A DNA stretch of 48,143 nt, from positions 1-48,143 of the forward strand of contig CALWNI010000012.1 of the NCBI GenBank assembly GCA_944382775.1. Direction: 5' to 3'. The notes under the pieces are model-generated. The model saw only the letters and a list, made by a program, of their open reading frames with translations, made no database searches and was not told the origin of the DNA. The stretch comes from an uncultured Allofournierella sp. Lineage in GTDB: Bacteria > Bacillota > Clostridia > Oscillospirales > Ruminococcaceae. This document shows positions 15,997 through 23,616 of the stretch, piece after piece. Numbering within the stretch: the stretch's first letter is position 1; each line of letters starts with the position of its first letter. The position numbers and the translations under genes were made by a program.

Positions 15997-16986
15997 ATGA
16001 AAGCTACTGTTGTTATCCCAAACCTAAACGGTGCCGGCTGGCTGAAAGATTCCATTGAATCTGTTTGGGCACAAACTATGCAAGATTTTGAGCTGATTGT
16101 CATCGACAATGCTTCCACCGATGAAAGCTTGGAAATCGCACGCAGTTATGTGGGCCGAAGCAACTATACCCTAATTGAAAACGATCGCAATACCGGTTTT
16201 TCTTATGCGGTAAACCAAGGCATTCGCATTGCAAAAGGTGAATTTGTGGCCTTGTTCAACAACGACGCCTTTGCCGAACCCGATTGGCTGGAAAATCTAA
16301 TCAAAACTGCCCAAAGCGACCCCAAGATTTTTGCGGTAAGCAGCCTTATGATTCGGCATTTTGAGCGTGAACTTGCCGACGATGCAGGCGATTATGTAAC
16401 CCTTTTGGGCTTTGCCTGCAAACGTGGCGATGGTTTGAAAGCCAGCCGCTACACAAAGCCCTGCCGTGTTTTTTCTGCCTGTGGCGGTGCGGCGTTATAT
16501 CGTAAATCCATTTTGGACGAAATCGGCTTGTTTGATGAAAACTTTTTTGCCTATTACGAAGACGTTGACATTAGCTGGCGTGCCAATAGCTTTGGCTATA
16601 AAAATGTATTCTGCCCCACAGCAAAGTGCTATCACATTTGCAGTGCCACCACCGGTGCAGTACGTTACAACCCCTTTAAAAGCATTCAAAGCGGCCGCAA
16701 CAGCATTTTGCTGCCCTATAAAAACATGCCCTTGCTCATGTTCTTACTAAATCTTTTGCCCCTTGCATTGGGCTATCTGCTCAAGGCATTGATGTTCCGC
16801 CTGCGTGGGTTTGGTCCCGCTTACGGGCAAGGATTCCGTGAGGCACTCAAGGTCATTCCCAAATTGCAAAAGCCAAAATTTAAGTTCAAAAATATTCCCT
16901 ATTATGTTCTCATTCAGTTCTGGCTTATTGTAGATACCTTCCGCTATGCCATTTACCGCATTCAGCGGGCACTCCATATGCAATAA
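15997..16986 (+). CDS. Family 2 glycosyltransferase (rhamnosyltransferase-like)
   Basis: This 329-residue GT-A enzyme has the nucleotide-sugar block VVIPNLNGAGWL (5-16), the VIDNASTD strand (35-42), the metal-binding NND at 88-90 and an acceptor-site motif YYEDVDISWR (186-195), which is typical of the RfbF/WbbL-like subgroup. A hydrophobic hairpin near residues 245-270 would attach it to the membrane. It probably adds a sugar to a lipid-linked surface glycan; donor and acceptor are unknown. ATG 15997 was chosen over upstream starts because GAAAGG precedes it and it gives the family N-terminus. It is monocistronic. Confidence 0.88.
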   Translation: MKATVVIPNLNGAGWLKDSIESVWAQTMQDFELIVIDNASTDESLEIARSYVGRSNYTLIENDRNTGFSYAVNQGIRIAKGEFVALFNNDAFAEPDWLENLIKTAQSDPKIFAVSSLMIRHFERELADDAGDYVTLLGFACKRGDGLKASRYTKPCRVFSACGGAALYRKSILDEIGLFDENFFAYYEDVDISWRANSFGYKNVFCPTAKCYHICSATTGAVRYNPFKSIQSGRNSILLPYKNMPLLMFLLNLLPLALGYLLKALMFRLRGFGPAYGQGFREALKVIPKLQKPKFKFKNIPYYVLIQFWLIVDTFRYAIYRIQRALHMQ

Positions 16987-17019
16987 AAAAACAGCCGCTT
17001 TTCAGCGGCTGTTTTTTTA
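16985..17019 (+). terminator. Rho-independent terminator
   Basis: ACAGCCGCT (16991-16999) and AGCGGCTGT (17004-17012) form a perfect 9-base stem flanked by A7 and T7. It ends the GT2 gene and could act in either direction. Confidence 0.9.
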
Positions 17020-17082
17020 TTATCTTCATTTGTAGTGCAGATACAGGCAAATCCAATCCCTGAATTTCAACTGTTTCTTTTC

Positions 17083-17707
17083 CTAAAGATATTCCATCCT
17101 TCTTGTATTTTCCTCCTGTTTTCCATGCCCGCACATAACACATTGTTCCATGATTGCACTAATATGGCTGATGGAATCTTTGCAGTCATTGTTTAACCAT
17201 TCCGAGATAATTGCCATAAGCCCGTTAATATAAAACATCATCATATATTCCCGATCTTGTTCTGCAATTTAAAATCGATCCCAAATAGGGATAAAAATAT
17301 TACGCATCATCCTTTTGTATGTTCTGTCCAACCTAAGCGAACCGGAATTTTTTAATGCTGTACGAAACAATCGTTTATTTTTTTGAAATATATTCAAGAT
17401 ATGGAGTTAAATATTTGGGTGTAACCAGATACAATTCATTTAATGGGCATTCTTGAATTTTTGAAACAAAAATTGCTTCACGCAGTTTCATATGTTCCAA
17501 AAATTGCTCGTTAATGTACTGTATACTTTCTGTAAGCAAATCTCCGATGGTTTCATAGTGCAGATAAAAGGTAGAACGATTGACCCCTGTAGCCTCACAA
17601 ATTTCTTTTACTGTAATGTATTCTATATCTTTCTTTTCCAACAGTTCCAGAAAAGCTCGATCCATTCGCAGGGCGGTATTAAAGTATTTACTCTCACACT
17701 TCTTCAT
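17083..17707 (-). pseudogene. TetR/AcrR family regulator, broken by a frameshift and a stop codon
   Basis: An intact frame of 110 residues starts at ATG 17707. Its TetR helix-turn-helix reads DIEYITVKEICEATGVNRST and FYLHYETIGDLL. It then stops at TAA just after an A7 run (plus-strand T7 about 17378-17384). Dropping one A restores a frame that continues NKRLFRTALKNSGSLRLDRT, reaches an in-frame TAA at about 17270, and then reads IAEQDREYMMMFYINGLMAI and EWLNNDCKDSISHISAIMEQ to a stop at 17083. This is the usual TetR ligand-domain ending. Full length would be near 207 residues. Two independent lesions suggest real decay. It overlaps the upstream membrane-protein gene by 14 bases. Confidence 0.8.
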
Positions 17708-18614
17708 TGCATTCCACCTCCTTTTTGATTTTTGATGACTGCACGACCATCACAGCAATCATCACCATAACGATAAAAAATATGACTCCTCCTGTAATTG
17801 CATTCATCATTTTTCGGTAATCATCGCCATCGGTTGAAAAACGTGTAATCATTGCGGTCTGCAAACCAAGTACTGACATCATGGCAGATACACAATTCAA
17901 TACTTTTGCCGCAGACAGGATAGGGCTGCCCATTTTTCGGAACTTTATAAGGTTTACTACGGACAAAATCATCATATAAAACGTATATACCGCAGACAGA
18001 TAAATTAAATATCCTGGATAATTAAACCCGGAATTGGTGCGTACCATAAGTACAATCATGCCACCCATTGGGATATTTAATATAAAAAGCATACCCGCTA
18101 TCCGCCGATAACATCGCAGTTCATAAGATAATCCGTTTTCTTCTCTGCGGCGGTACCCAAATGCCAAATACGCTCGCATAATGCACAGCACCATATAGTA
18201 AACCGCCATGGAAAAGAACCATATAGAGGCATATTGGGCTGCACTTACAAAACGGAAAAGTATATATAAGAAATTGACTGTCATGCCTTGATAAATGCTA
18301 ATTCTGCTACGAAATAACCGGTCATTCAAATATTGTCCGCCAAATGTCGTAGACGATATCTTCTGTATCAGTCTGCTGTGTTTCCATAAATTTCTTTTAA
18401 ACTGAGTGAGCCGCCCTGCCAATCTAGGCAAGGCAGCAATCAAAATAATAAGGGAATATGCTGACAATAAAAAAATCGGATACGCCGCAGCACTTTTTTC
18501 CCTGTTTGAAGCAAATACGAAAATGAGTGCGGCAAAAGATGCTGCCGAGACAAAGCATATAACCCATTTGGGGGGATAAAAAAACCTGTCCAGAATCATT
18601 CTCGCTTTCTTCAT
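17694..18614 (-). CDS. Multipass membrane protein of unknown function
   Basis: I do not recognise a named family for this 306-residue protein. It has about eight hydrophobic segments, the first pair near residues 16-60, and Arg/Lys-rich loops (for example RRREENGL). ATG 18614 is preferred over an upstream in-frame GTG at 18629 because GGAG within that GTG region lies nine bases before the ATG. It starts four bases after the stop of the small membrane gene upstream and overlaps the TetR pseudogene start by 14 bases, so the three form an operon. Use of AGA, AGG and ATA codons is visibly higher than in neighbouring genes. It may be a TetR-controlled membrane or efflux-related protein, but that is a guess. 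Confidence 0.7.
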   Translation of the reverse strand: MKKARMILDRFFYPPKWVICFVSAASFAALIFVFASNREKSAAAYPIFLLSAYSLIILIAALPRLAGRLTQFKRNLWKHSRLIQKISSTTFGGQYLNDRLFRSRISIYQGMTVNFLYILFRFVSAAQYASIWFFSMAVYYMVLCIMRAYLAFGYRRREENGLSYELRCYRRIAGMLFILNIPMGGMIVLMVRTNSGFNYPGYLIYLSAVYTFYMMILSVVNLIKFRKMGSPILSAAKVLNCVSAMMSVLGLQTAMITRFSTDGDDYRKMMNAITGGVIFFIVMVMIAVMVVQSSKIKKEVECNEEV

Positions 18615-18618
18615 GCTT

Positions 18619-18972
18619 TTAATCTCCACTGATTTCTTTTGCTAATTCCATAATTTCAAAGGCATACTTTTTCTTTCCTTTTTCCAGCATTTTTTTGTAT
18701 ACGGGATAGTTGAGTCCCATACCTACCAAGCCGATAATTCCAATAATAATGCCAAGTACAAAAGAAACTGTGCCCCCGTTTCCGATTACCTCCATAGACA
18801 TGCACATACCAACTCCCGTAACCAGTGCACAGAGAATGCCTACCGCATAGGTAAATATTGTTGCTGGCAGTTTTGCTCTGGCATCCAGTTTCCGAAGCGC
18901 AATGACCTTGGAATCGTCCTTTGGGGCATACTCGTTTGCAAGGTGTTCTGCGTAAATTTTATCCGTATTCAT
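18619..18972 (-). CDS. Small membrane protein of unknown function
   Basis: This 117-residue protein has a polar N-terminal region of about 45 residues (EHLANEYAPKDDSKV, ALRKLDARAKLPA), then two or three hydrophobic segments and a Lys-rich tail. I know similar proteins only as uncharacterised Clostridia proteins. ATG 18972 follows AAGGAGG by eight bases, which decides the start over upstream codons. It is the first gene of the minus-strand operon that ends in the TetR pseudogene. An extended -10 (TGATATAAT on the minus strand, 19099-19107) lies upstream. Confidence 0.7.
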   Translation of the reverse strand: MNTDKIYAEHLANEYAPKDDSKVIALRKLDARAKLPATIFTYAVGILCALVTGVGMCMSMEVIGNGGTVSFVLGIIIGIIGLVGMGLNYPVYKKMLEKGKKKYAFEIMELAKEISGD

Positions 18973-19130
18973 AATTTTTTCCTCCTTGATTTGATGATTC
19001 AATCTTATCAAAATCAAAGAAATGCCGGAACAACACAGATGAGGATTTGTGTTGATTTAAAAACAACCGCCAAACAAAAAAATAGAACTTTGGTTGTTAT
19101 TATATCACAACTCAGTGTAAAATCCCCTTA

Positions 19131-19159
19131 TTGACAAATATAGTTGTCAATATTATAAT
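19131..19159 (+). promoter_or_regulatory. Consensus sigma-A promoter of the XRE operon
   Basis: TTGACA (19131-19136), a 17-base spacer and TATAAT (19154-19159) match consensus exactly. The -35 hexamer is also the left half of operator 1, so a bound repressor would block polymerase. Confidence 0.85.
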
Positions 19160-19184
19160 ATTGATGACAAATAAAGTTGTCATC
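19131..19184. promoter_or_regulatory. Twin palindromic operators O1 and O2
   Basis: O1 is TTGACAA-ATATAG-TTGTCAA (19131-19150) and O2 is GATGACAA-ATAAAG-TTGTCATC (19163-19184). They share the core TGACAA-N6-TTGTCA. Their centres are 33 bases apart, close to three helical turns. O1 overlaps the -35 and O2 covers the presumed start site. Two matched sites beside an XRE gene suggest autorepression; they may also affect the divergent operon. Confidence 0.7.
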
Positions 19185-19211
19185 TTGAAGATGCAGAGGT
19201 GAAATTCAACT

Positions 19212-19424
19212 ATGCCATTGGAAAATCGTTTAAAAGAATTGCGTGCAGCCCATTCGCTTAATCAGCAAGAATTGGGGGCTTTGGTGGGTGCTTCGCGGCA
19301 AACCATCAGCTTAATTGAACGGGGCGACTATAACCCTTCGATTACGCTGGCCCTTCGCATTGCCAAAGTATTCAACAAATCGGTAGAAGAAGTTTTCTAT
19401 TTAACAGGAGAGGATTCACAATGA
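19212..19424 (+). CDS. XRE-family helix-turn-helix regulator
   Basis: This 70-residue protein is a single Cro/CI-type helix-turn-helix domain: LKELRAAHSLNQQELGALVG, then ASRQTISLIERGDYNPS as the recognition helix, then LALRIAKVFNKSVEEVFYL. Small regulators of this kind are often autorepressors of short operons with membrane proteins. The twin palindromes at its promoter are the obvious targets. Its TGA overlaps the ATG of the next gene (ATGA, 19421-19424), so the two are translationally coupled. Confidence 0.92.
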   Translation: MPLENRLKELRAAHSLNQQELGALVGASRQTISLIERGDYNPSITLALRIAKVFNKSVEEVFYLTGEDSQ

Positions 19425-20167
19425 AACAACAAAACCAAAATCGCCGTATCTATGTAAAATTCACCCTAACGATGGTCTGCTGTGCAATTTTAGGTGCATT
19501 TTGCGGTGCATTCGCTTCTGCCAACAATGCTAGCATTGCCGATCTTCTTTCGACATCCAGTGAATTTATTTATAAAAATAATTTTGCCATTGTTCTAATC
19601 AATCTTATCTTTCTTTGGGCGGGTACTCTATTTGCCATGAGCGGAAAAAAACACGCCAAACAAGCCTTGCAAGATGACTTTGCTTTTGAAAAAGCCAACA
19701 AACATCTTTGCATCAGCCTGATTCTTTCCACTCTTAGCTTTATCTGGTGGTTCTTTTCTTTGTCGCTTACCGCTGTTTCCATTTTTCAAGGGGTTGTACT
19801 TTCGCATTTTGTCCTTGCATGTTTACTAATTGCCGAAATTTGTTGGGTTACTGCATTGCAATCTGTTTGTGTAAGCGTTACAAAACAAATTAACCCAGAA
19901 AAAAACGGCAATATCTTTGATATGAAATTCCATGAAAAATGGTACAATAGCTGCGACGAAGCCGAACGTGCCCAAATTGGCGAATGCAGTTATTTTTCCT
20001 TTCGCATTATGACAATGGTATATCCTGTTGCTATTGTGTTGTTAATTTTTGCAGGCACAGTGTCTTCCATTAATGCAACGCTTTTGCTGGGGTTAAGTGT
20101 TTTATGGGGCATTCAACATTTAAGCTACCAAATTCGTTCCTTTCAAATCAGCTACTTAAAAAAATAA
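19421..20167 (+). CDS. DUF3169-like multipass membrane protein
   Basis: This 248-residue protein has about six hydrophobic segments. A polar block, NIFDMKFHEKWYNSCDEAER, sits between the fourth and fifth. This arrangement and the partnership with a 70-residue XRE protein fit the DUF3169 family, which has no known biochemical role. It starts within the XRE stop codon (ATGA overlap) and is followed 24 bases later by a CPBP protease gene. The operon resembles small regulator-plus-membrane modules linked to peptide immunity or envelope stress, but nothing in the sequence proves that. Confidence 0.7.
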   Translation: MKQQNQNRRIYVKFTLTMVCCAILGAFCGAFASANNASIADLLSTSSEFIYKNNFAIVLINLIFLWAGTLFAMSGKKHAKQALQDDFAFEKANKHLCISLILSTLSFIWWFFSLSLTAVSIFQGVVLSHFVLACLLIAEICWVTALQSVCVSVTKQINPEKNGNIFDMKFHEKWYNSCDEAERAQIGECSYFSFRIMTMVYPVAIVLLIFAGTVSSINATLLLGLSVLWGIQHLSYQIRSFQISYLKK

Positions 20168-20191
20168 TTGGTATAAGGAGGTAAATCGTTT

Positions 20192-21235
20192 ATGAAATGG
20201 ACTTCACCCGAAAAACGGCAACTATTGATTTTTGCGCTGATCGCATTTGCATTGCCCTATCTTTTGGGCATTTTAATGGGAATCAGCTATTTTGCCGGAA
20301 ATGATACTTCAGCATTCCCCAACGCACAGATGTATTATCCTGCTGCCGGTGTAATGCTGGCTATGCTTCTCACCCGTAAACACGATCCCTTACTGCCCCG
20401 TAAATTTTACACCTGCTTTTTGGTGCTTACCCTGGCTTTGATTGCAGTTTGTGTGCTTAGCGTTGCAATGCCAACCCTGCCTTGGGCTATATGGATTCAA
20501 TTTGTTATGATTGCAGGCACTCTGATCTGCTGGGGCTTTTATTTCTTGGATAAGAAAAACTGCCGAACTGCCTATGGATTGCGCCTTACCAAAACAGGTG
20601 GCAGCAATCCCGCTGTTATGGTTATTTTGTTTGTTGTGCTGTACTTTGCCCGCATTTTGTTGGCCGGCGGTCTTGCTTATCTATTCGATCCTGCTTCGGT
20701 TTCCGGTGAATCCGAGATTAACACCACGTTATTCGTCATCAATCTGGTGGCACTTCCCATCAACTTTTTCTTGGTTTTCACCGCATTTTTCGGAGAAGAA
20801 TACGGTTGGCGTGGATTTTTACAACCGCTTTTGCAAAAACGCTTTGGCCCGCGTAAAGGCATTATAATATTAGGGCTTTTATGGGGTATTTGGCACCTGC
20901 CCATCAACTGCTTCTTTTACAGTCCCCAAACCTGGTACTTAAGCATTCTCAACCAATTATTCCTTTGTGTTTGTTACAGCGTCTTTTTTGGTTTTGCTTA
21001 TCAAAAAACCAAAACCATCTGGGTGCCTGTTATCATCCACTTTATCAACAACAACGCCATTACCCTGTTCGCTTCTGCGGATTCCATCCAAAATCAGGTA
21101 CTAACCCTAAGCAGTATTTTACTTGGATTTGTTTCGCTGGGAATTCTTTATCTGCCGTTTTTTGCCTCTAACGTATTTCGCAGCAACAGCGAATTTCAAC
21201 CAGCCGCTTTCCCCTTTTTTGAAGAAAACGAATAA
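20192..21235 (+). CDS. CPBP family intramembrane metalloprotease
   Basis: This 347-residue polytopic protein carries the three CPBP (Abi/Rce1-like) motifs: EEYGWR at 202-207, WGIWH with His235, and HFINN with His283 and Asn287. These form the metal-binding active site inside the membrane. Bacterial members are linked to bacteriocin maturation or self-immunity, and few have known substrates. All motif residues are present, so it should be active. AAGGAGG precedes ATG 20192. It is the third gene of the XRE operon and is followed by a bidirectional terminator. Confidence 0.9.
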   Translation: MKWTSPEKRQLLIFALIAFALPYLLGILMGISYFAGNDTSAFPNAQMYYPAAGVMLAMLLTRKHDPLLPRKFYTCFLVLTLALIAVCVLSVAMPTLPWAIWIQFVMIAGTLICWGFYFLDKKNCRTAYGLRLTKTGGSNPAVMVILFVVLYFARILLAGGLAYLFDPASVSGESEINTTLFVINLVALPINFFLVFTAFFGEEYGWRGFLQPLLQKRFGPRKGIIILGLLWGIWHLPINCFFYSPQTWYLSILNQLFLCVCYSVFFGFAYQKTKTIWVPVIIHFINNNAITLFASADSIQNQVLTLSSILLGFVSLGILYLPFFASNVFRSNSEFQPAAFPFFEENE

Positions 21236-21270
21236 AAAAAGAGGTCGAACCCAAAGTTCGACCTCTTTTT
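21234..21270. terminator. Bidirectional terminator
   Basis: GAGGTCGAAC (21241-21250) and GTTCGACCTC (21256-21265) form a perfect 10-base stem flanked by A7 and T5. It serves the XRE operon and the convergent peroxiredoxin-like gene. Confidence 0.9.
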
Positions 21271-21278
21271 GATTTAAG

Positions 21279-22220
21279 TTATTTCTCACTTCCAAAGCCC
21301 AGTTCCGAAAAATCCAGTGCTTTGCGCTTGCGCTTTTCCGGATAATGTACTTTACCACGGGGCAAACCAGAGTTGCGGTGCGCCTCTGCGGCGGAAACCG
21401 TAACCAGCTCTTCCACATACAATGCCTGGTCAAACTCCTGTGTTGGCTGCTCGTCCACTGATACTGCCACCGAGCCCATCTTTTGGGGTGCTTGCGGCTC
21501 CCTGGGCTGTTCCATCGGCACAACGGGAACTTCCAACGCATCCTCTGTCAGGCTTGCAAGAATATCTTCTTCGCTGGCAACATCCTCTTCTTCCGGCTCA
21601 AAATACATCTCGTCCGGTTCTTCTGCCGGCTCTTGAATTGCAGATTCCATCCAATCCGCTTCCACCTGCTGAACCAAACCCAGTTCCTCTGCCACACGCT
21701 CCATTGCATAACAATCGGACGGCAAATCGGTTAAACTGCGGCCATAATGGGCAAACAGCACCTCACCCTCGTTGCCTACCACAAGGGTCAGCGGCAACTG
21801 ATGGGGTTCATTTTTGCTGGGCACATAGCCCTCTTTTTGTGCCTGTCGAATAATCTTAATGGCATCCAGCGAATAGCATCTTAAACGGCTGGTGGTTTTG
21901 GGAATTTCAAAATAATCATACAAAACACCATCGGCATCGCACATCAGCTCAAAGGGCAAAGCACCCTGCGGAACTGCCGCCGCAATGGTTTGTGGTTGGC
22001 TTTGTACCACACAAACCAAACGCAAATTAGTCAAAGCCTGTGCGGTTTCCAGATATTGCATAATATAATGGCGTGTTAAAGGATGCCCAAAGTTACGCAA
22101 AAAAATCAACATCACAGGCTTTTCTCCTGCTGTTAATTCATAAAATGATTTTTGCGGCTCATACGGTGTATCATAACAAAATGCAGGAATTACGCTGCCT
22201 GCTTTTAAGCGCATGCCCAT
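21279..22220 (-). CDS. Peroxiredoxin-like (AhpC/TSA-like) protein without catalytic cysteines, acidic C-terminal tail
   Basis: The first 180 residues of this 313-residue protein have a thioredoxin/PRX-like-2 layout: GSVIPAFCYDT, then VMLIFLRNFGHPLTRHY, then LTLVVGNEGEVLFAHYG. In redox-active relatives the segment after the Phe-Leu-Arg strand reads FGCPxCR. Here both cysteine positions are His and Thr (FGHPLTR), so a thiol mechanism looks impossible. From about residue 185 the chain turns acidic and probably disordered (clusters such as EPEEEDVASEEDIL), ending with basic RGKVHYPEKRKRK. ATG 22220 is preferred to TTG 22226 because GAGAGG sits eight bases before it. It may be a binding or scaffold protein. 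Confidence 0.65.
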   Translation of the reverse strand: MGMRLKAGSVIPAFCYDTPYEPQKSFYELTAGEKPVMLIFLRNFGHPLTRHYIMQYLETAQALTNLRLVCVVQSQPQTIAAAVPQGALPFELMCDADGVLYDYFEIPKTTSRLRCYSLDAIKIIRQAQKEGYVPSKNEPHQLPLTLVVGNEGEVLFAHYGRSLTDLPSDCYAMERVAEELGLVQQVEADWMESAIQEPAEEPDEMYFEPEEEDVASEEDILASLTEDALEVPVVPMEQPREPQAPQKMGSVAVSVDEQPTQEFDQALYVEELVTVSAAEAHRNSGLPRGKVHYPEKRKRKALDFSELGFGSEK

Positions 22221-22285
22221 GGGCAAATCCTCTCCTTTTTACCGGATTTTATAATTTCGATTTTTATACAAAATTTATCAGATTC

Positions 22286-22314
22286 ATTCTAACATAAGTC
22301 TTGTTTTCTCGCAA
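22286..22314 (-). promoter_or_regulatory. Promoter for the peroxiredoxin-like gene
   Basis: On the minus strand, TTGCGA (22309-22314), 17 bases and TAGAAT (22286-22291) preceded by TGT. This is a moderate -35 with an extended -10. Confidence 0.55.
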
Positions 22315-22376
22315 CGAATGCAAGAAAAAACCGAAAAATTTTTATAAAAAATTCTGCAACAAAGCATTTTTGAATG

Positions 22377-22385
22377 TGCTATAAT
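22377..22385 (+). promoter_or_regulatory. Extended -10 element for the LUD gene
   Basis: TGCTATAAT lies 38 bases before ATG 22423. No good -35 is present, as expected when an extended -10 is used. Confidence 0.55.
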
Positions 22386-22422
22386 GAAAAAAATATTGTT
22401 ATTTTTTAAGGAGGTCTTTGGT

Positions 22423-23058
22423 ATGCATGAAGCAGTAACCAAAAATACGGAACGCAGAATTCAACGTACTATGGAGGCACTTCGCGCCAATAACATGGAG
22501 GCCTACTATGTAAAAACAGCCGCCGAGGTTGTCCCCTTTGTGGAACAGATGATTCCTGCCGGTGCAACGGTATCCAACGGCGGCAGCGTAAGCTTAGCCG
22601 AAACCGGTGTAATGGATTTATTGGCAAGCGGACGCTATCATTATCTGGATCGCAGCAAGGTATCGGGCGAAGCACTGGAACAATTGTTCCGCGATGTATT
22701 TTCTGCCGACTGGTATCTGGCCAGCACCAATGCCGTTACCGAAAACGGCGAACTTTACAATGTGGACGGTACTTCCAACCGTGTTGCCGCCATTACTTTT
22801 GGCCCTAAAAATGTTTTGTTGGTTGTTGGCTGCAATAAAATTGTAAAGGACATTCACGCTGCTGCTACCCGTGTAAAGGAGATTGCAGCCCCTGCCAATA
22901 CCGACCGTTTGGGCTGTAAGACCCCTTGCGCCGTTACCGGCACCTGTGCCGACTGCCACAGCCCTGCCCGCATCTGCTGCACTACCACCATTCACCGCTA
23001 CCAGCGCATTGCAGGCCGCATTAAGGTATTATTTGTTGGCGAACCGCTTGGTTTTTAA
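22423..23058 (+). CDS. LUD domain (LutC-like) protein
   Basis: This 211-residue protein is a single LUD domain. The block GATVSNGGSVSLAETGVMDLL is the conserved glycine-rich segment, followed by STNAVTENGELYNVDGTSNR and FGPKNVLLVVGCNKIV. The family is related to LutC of the lactate-oxidation LutABC complex and is also found alone in anaerobes with unknown substrates. The C-terminal part has a conserved cysteine cluster (KTPCAVTGTCADCHS) that could bind an Fe-S cluster or metal. ATG 22423 follows AAGGAGG by eight bases and was preferred over the ATG at 22384. No LutA or LutB gene is adjacent. Confidence 0.85.
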   Translation: MHEAVTKNTERRIQRTMEALRANNMEAYYVKTAAEVVPFVEQMIPAGATVSNGGSVSLAETGVMDLLASGRYHYLDRSKVSGEALEQLFRDVFSADWYLASTNAVTENGELYNVDGTSNRVAAITFGPKNVLLVVGCNKIVKDIHAAATRVKEIAAPANTDRLGCKTPCAVTGTCADCHSPARICCTTTIHRYQRIAGRIKVLFVGEPLGF

Positions 23059-23062
23059 ACGA

Positions 23063-23091
23063 AAAAAGCCGCTCATACGAGCGGCTTTTAT
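23063..23091. terminator. Bidirectional terminator
   Basis: GCCGCTC (23068-23074) and GAGCGGC (23079-23085) with an ATAC loop are flanked by A and T runs. It serves the LUD gene and the convergent small gene. Confidence 0.8.
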
Positions 23092-23333
23092 TTTTTCTTC
23101 CAGATTTCCTGCGTCAGCCAATTTTGCTCCCGCCGTATTTCTTTTGCCGTTTTTGCACGGCGCAAATATCCGGCATGGATGGTTAATTGCGGGCGTTTCA
23201 CAGCACGCAGCAATTCATCTTTGCGGGCTTCCTGCTCTGCGCTAAAATCAAATTCATCGTATTCGCGCTTGGGGCGTGTGCCTGCGCGGCTGGCGTAAAC
23301 ATGACTAAAACCGTGATAATCCCCTTTTGCCAT
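23088..23333 (-). CDS. Small basic protein of unknown function
   Basis: This 81-residue protein is rich in Lys, Arg and Glu. It begins MAKGDYHGFSHVYASRAG and has an amphipathic middle (about residues 25-55). I do not recognise a family. A clear GGAG site precedes ATG 23333, and the gene fits exactly between the 6S RNA terminator and the LUD terminator, so it is likely real. No membrane or export signal is present. A nucleic-acid-binding role is possible from its charge, but that is only a guess. Confidence 0.6.
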   Translation of the reverse strand: MAKGDYHGFSHVYASRAGTRPKREYDEFDFSAEQEARKDELLRAVKRPQLTIHAGYLRRAKTAKEIRREQNWLTQEIWKKK

Positions 23334-23353
23334 CTGGTTCTATCTCCTTTTAG

Positions 23354-23388
23354 AAAAAGGGGCTTTCCCATTATGGAAAAGCCCCTTC
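23354..23388 (-). terminator. Terminator of the 6S RNA gene
   Basis: Read on the minus strand, AAGGGGCTTTTCC pairs with GGGAAAGCCCCTT around an ATAAT loop, followed by T5. It lies 15 bases downstream of the 6S closing stem. Confidence 0.75.
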
Positions 23389-23401
23389 ATGTTTAACAAT
23401 A

Positions 23402-23597
23402 GCCCCGCCTTGCCGTCTGCGACCAATCAAAACCTACCGAATGGCAGGTGGGTGCCCTGTGTCCGAGCTCATGCTCCCTACTTCCGTTTGTCCCATCAAG
23501 GGCGGGAGGTCTGCAATCCTTCGGCCAACGTCCGGGCTCCCTAGATTTGATTAGTAGGATTATTTAAAGCCGCAACAAATCGAACAAGGCAGGATAC
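23402..23597 (-). ncRNA. ssrS: 6S RNA (SsrS)
   Basis: This noncoding stretch on the minus strand folds like 6S RNA. A 9-base closing stem joins CCTGCCTTG (5' end, 23585-23593) to CAAGGCGGG (3' end, 23404-23412). TTCG follows the 5' arm, and CGCAGACGG precedes the 3' arm, as in 6S. Inside come a wide internal loop, a CUAAUCAAA/UUUGAUUGG stem, and an apical arm with GGGAGCCC against GGGCACCC and CUCCC against GGGAG. 6S binds sigma-A RNA polymerase as a promoter mimic in stationary phase. Length (about 195) fits. It begins 20 bases after the DUF1292 stop. No good promoter of its own was seen, so co-transcription is possible. Confidence 0.78.
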
Positions 23598-23616
23598 TAA
23601 TTTTTGTTATTTGCAA

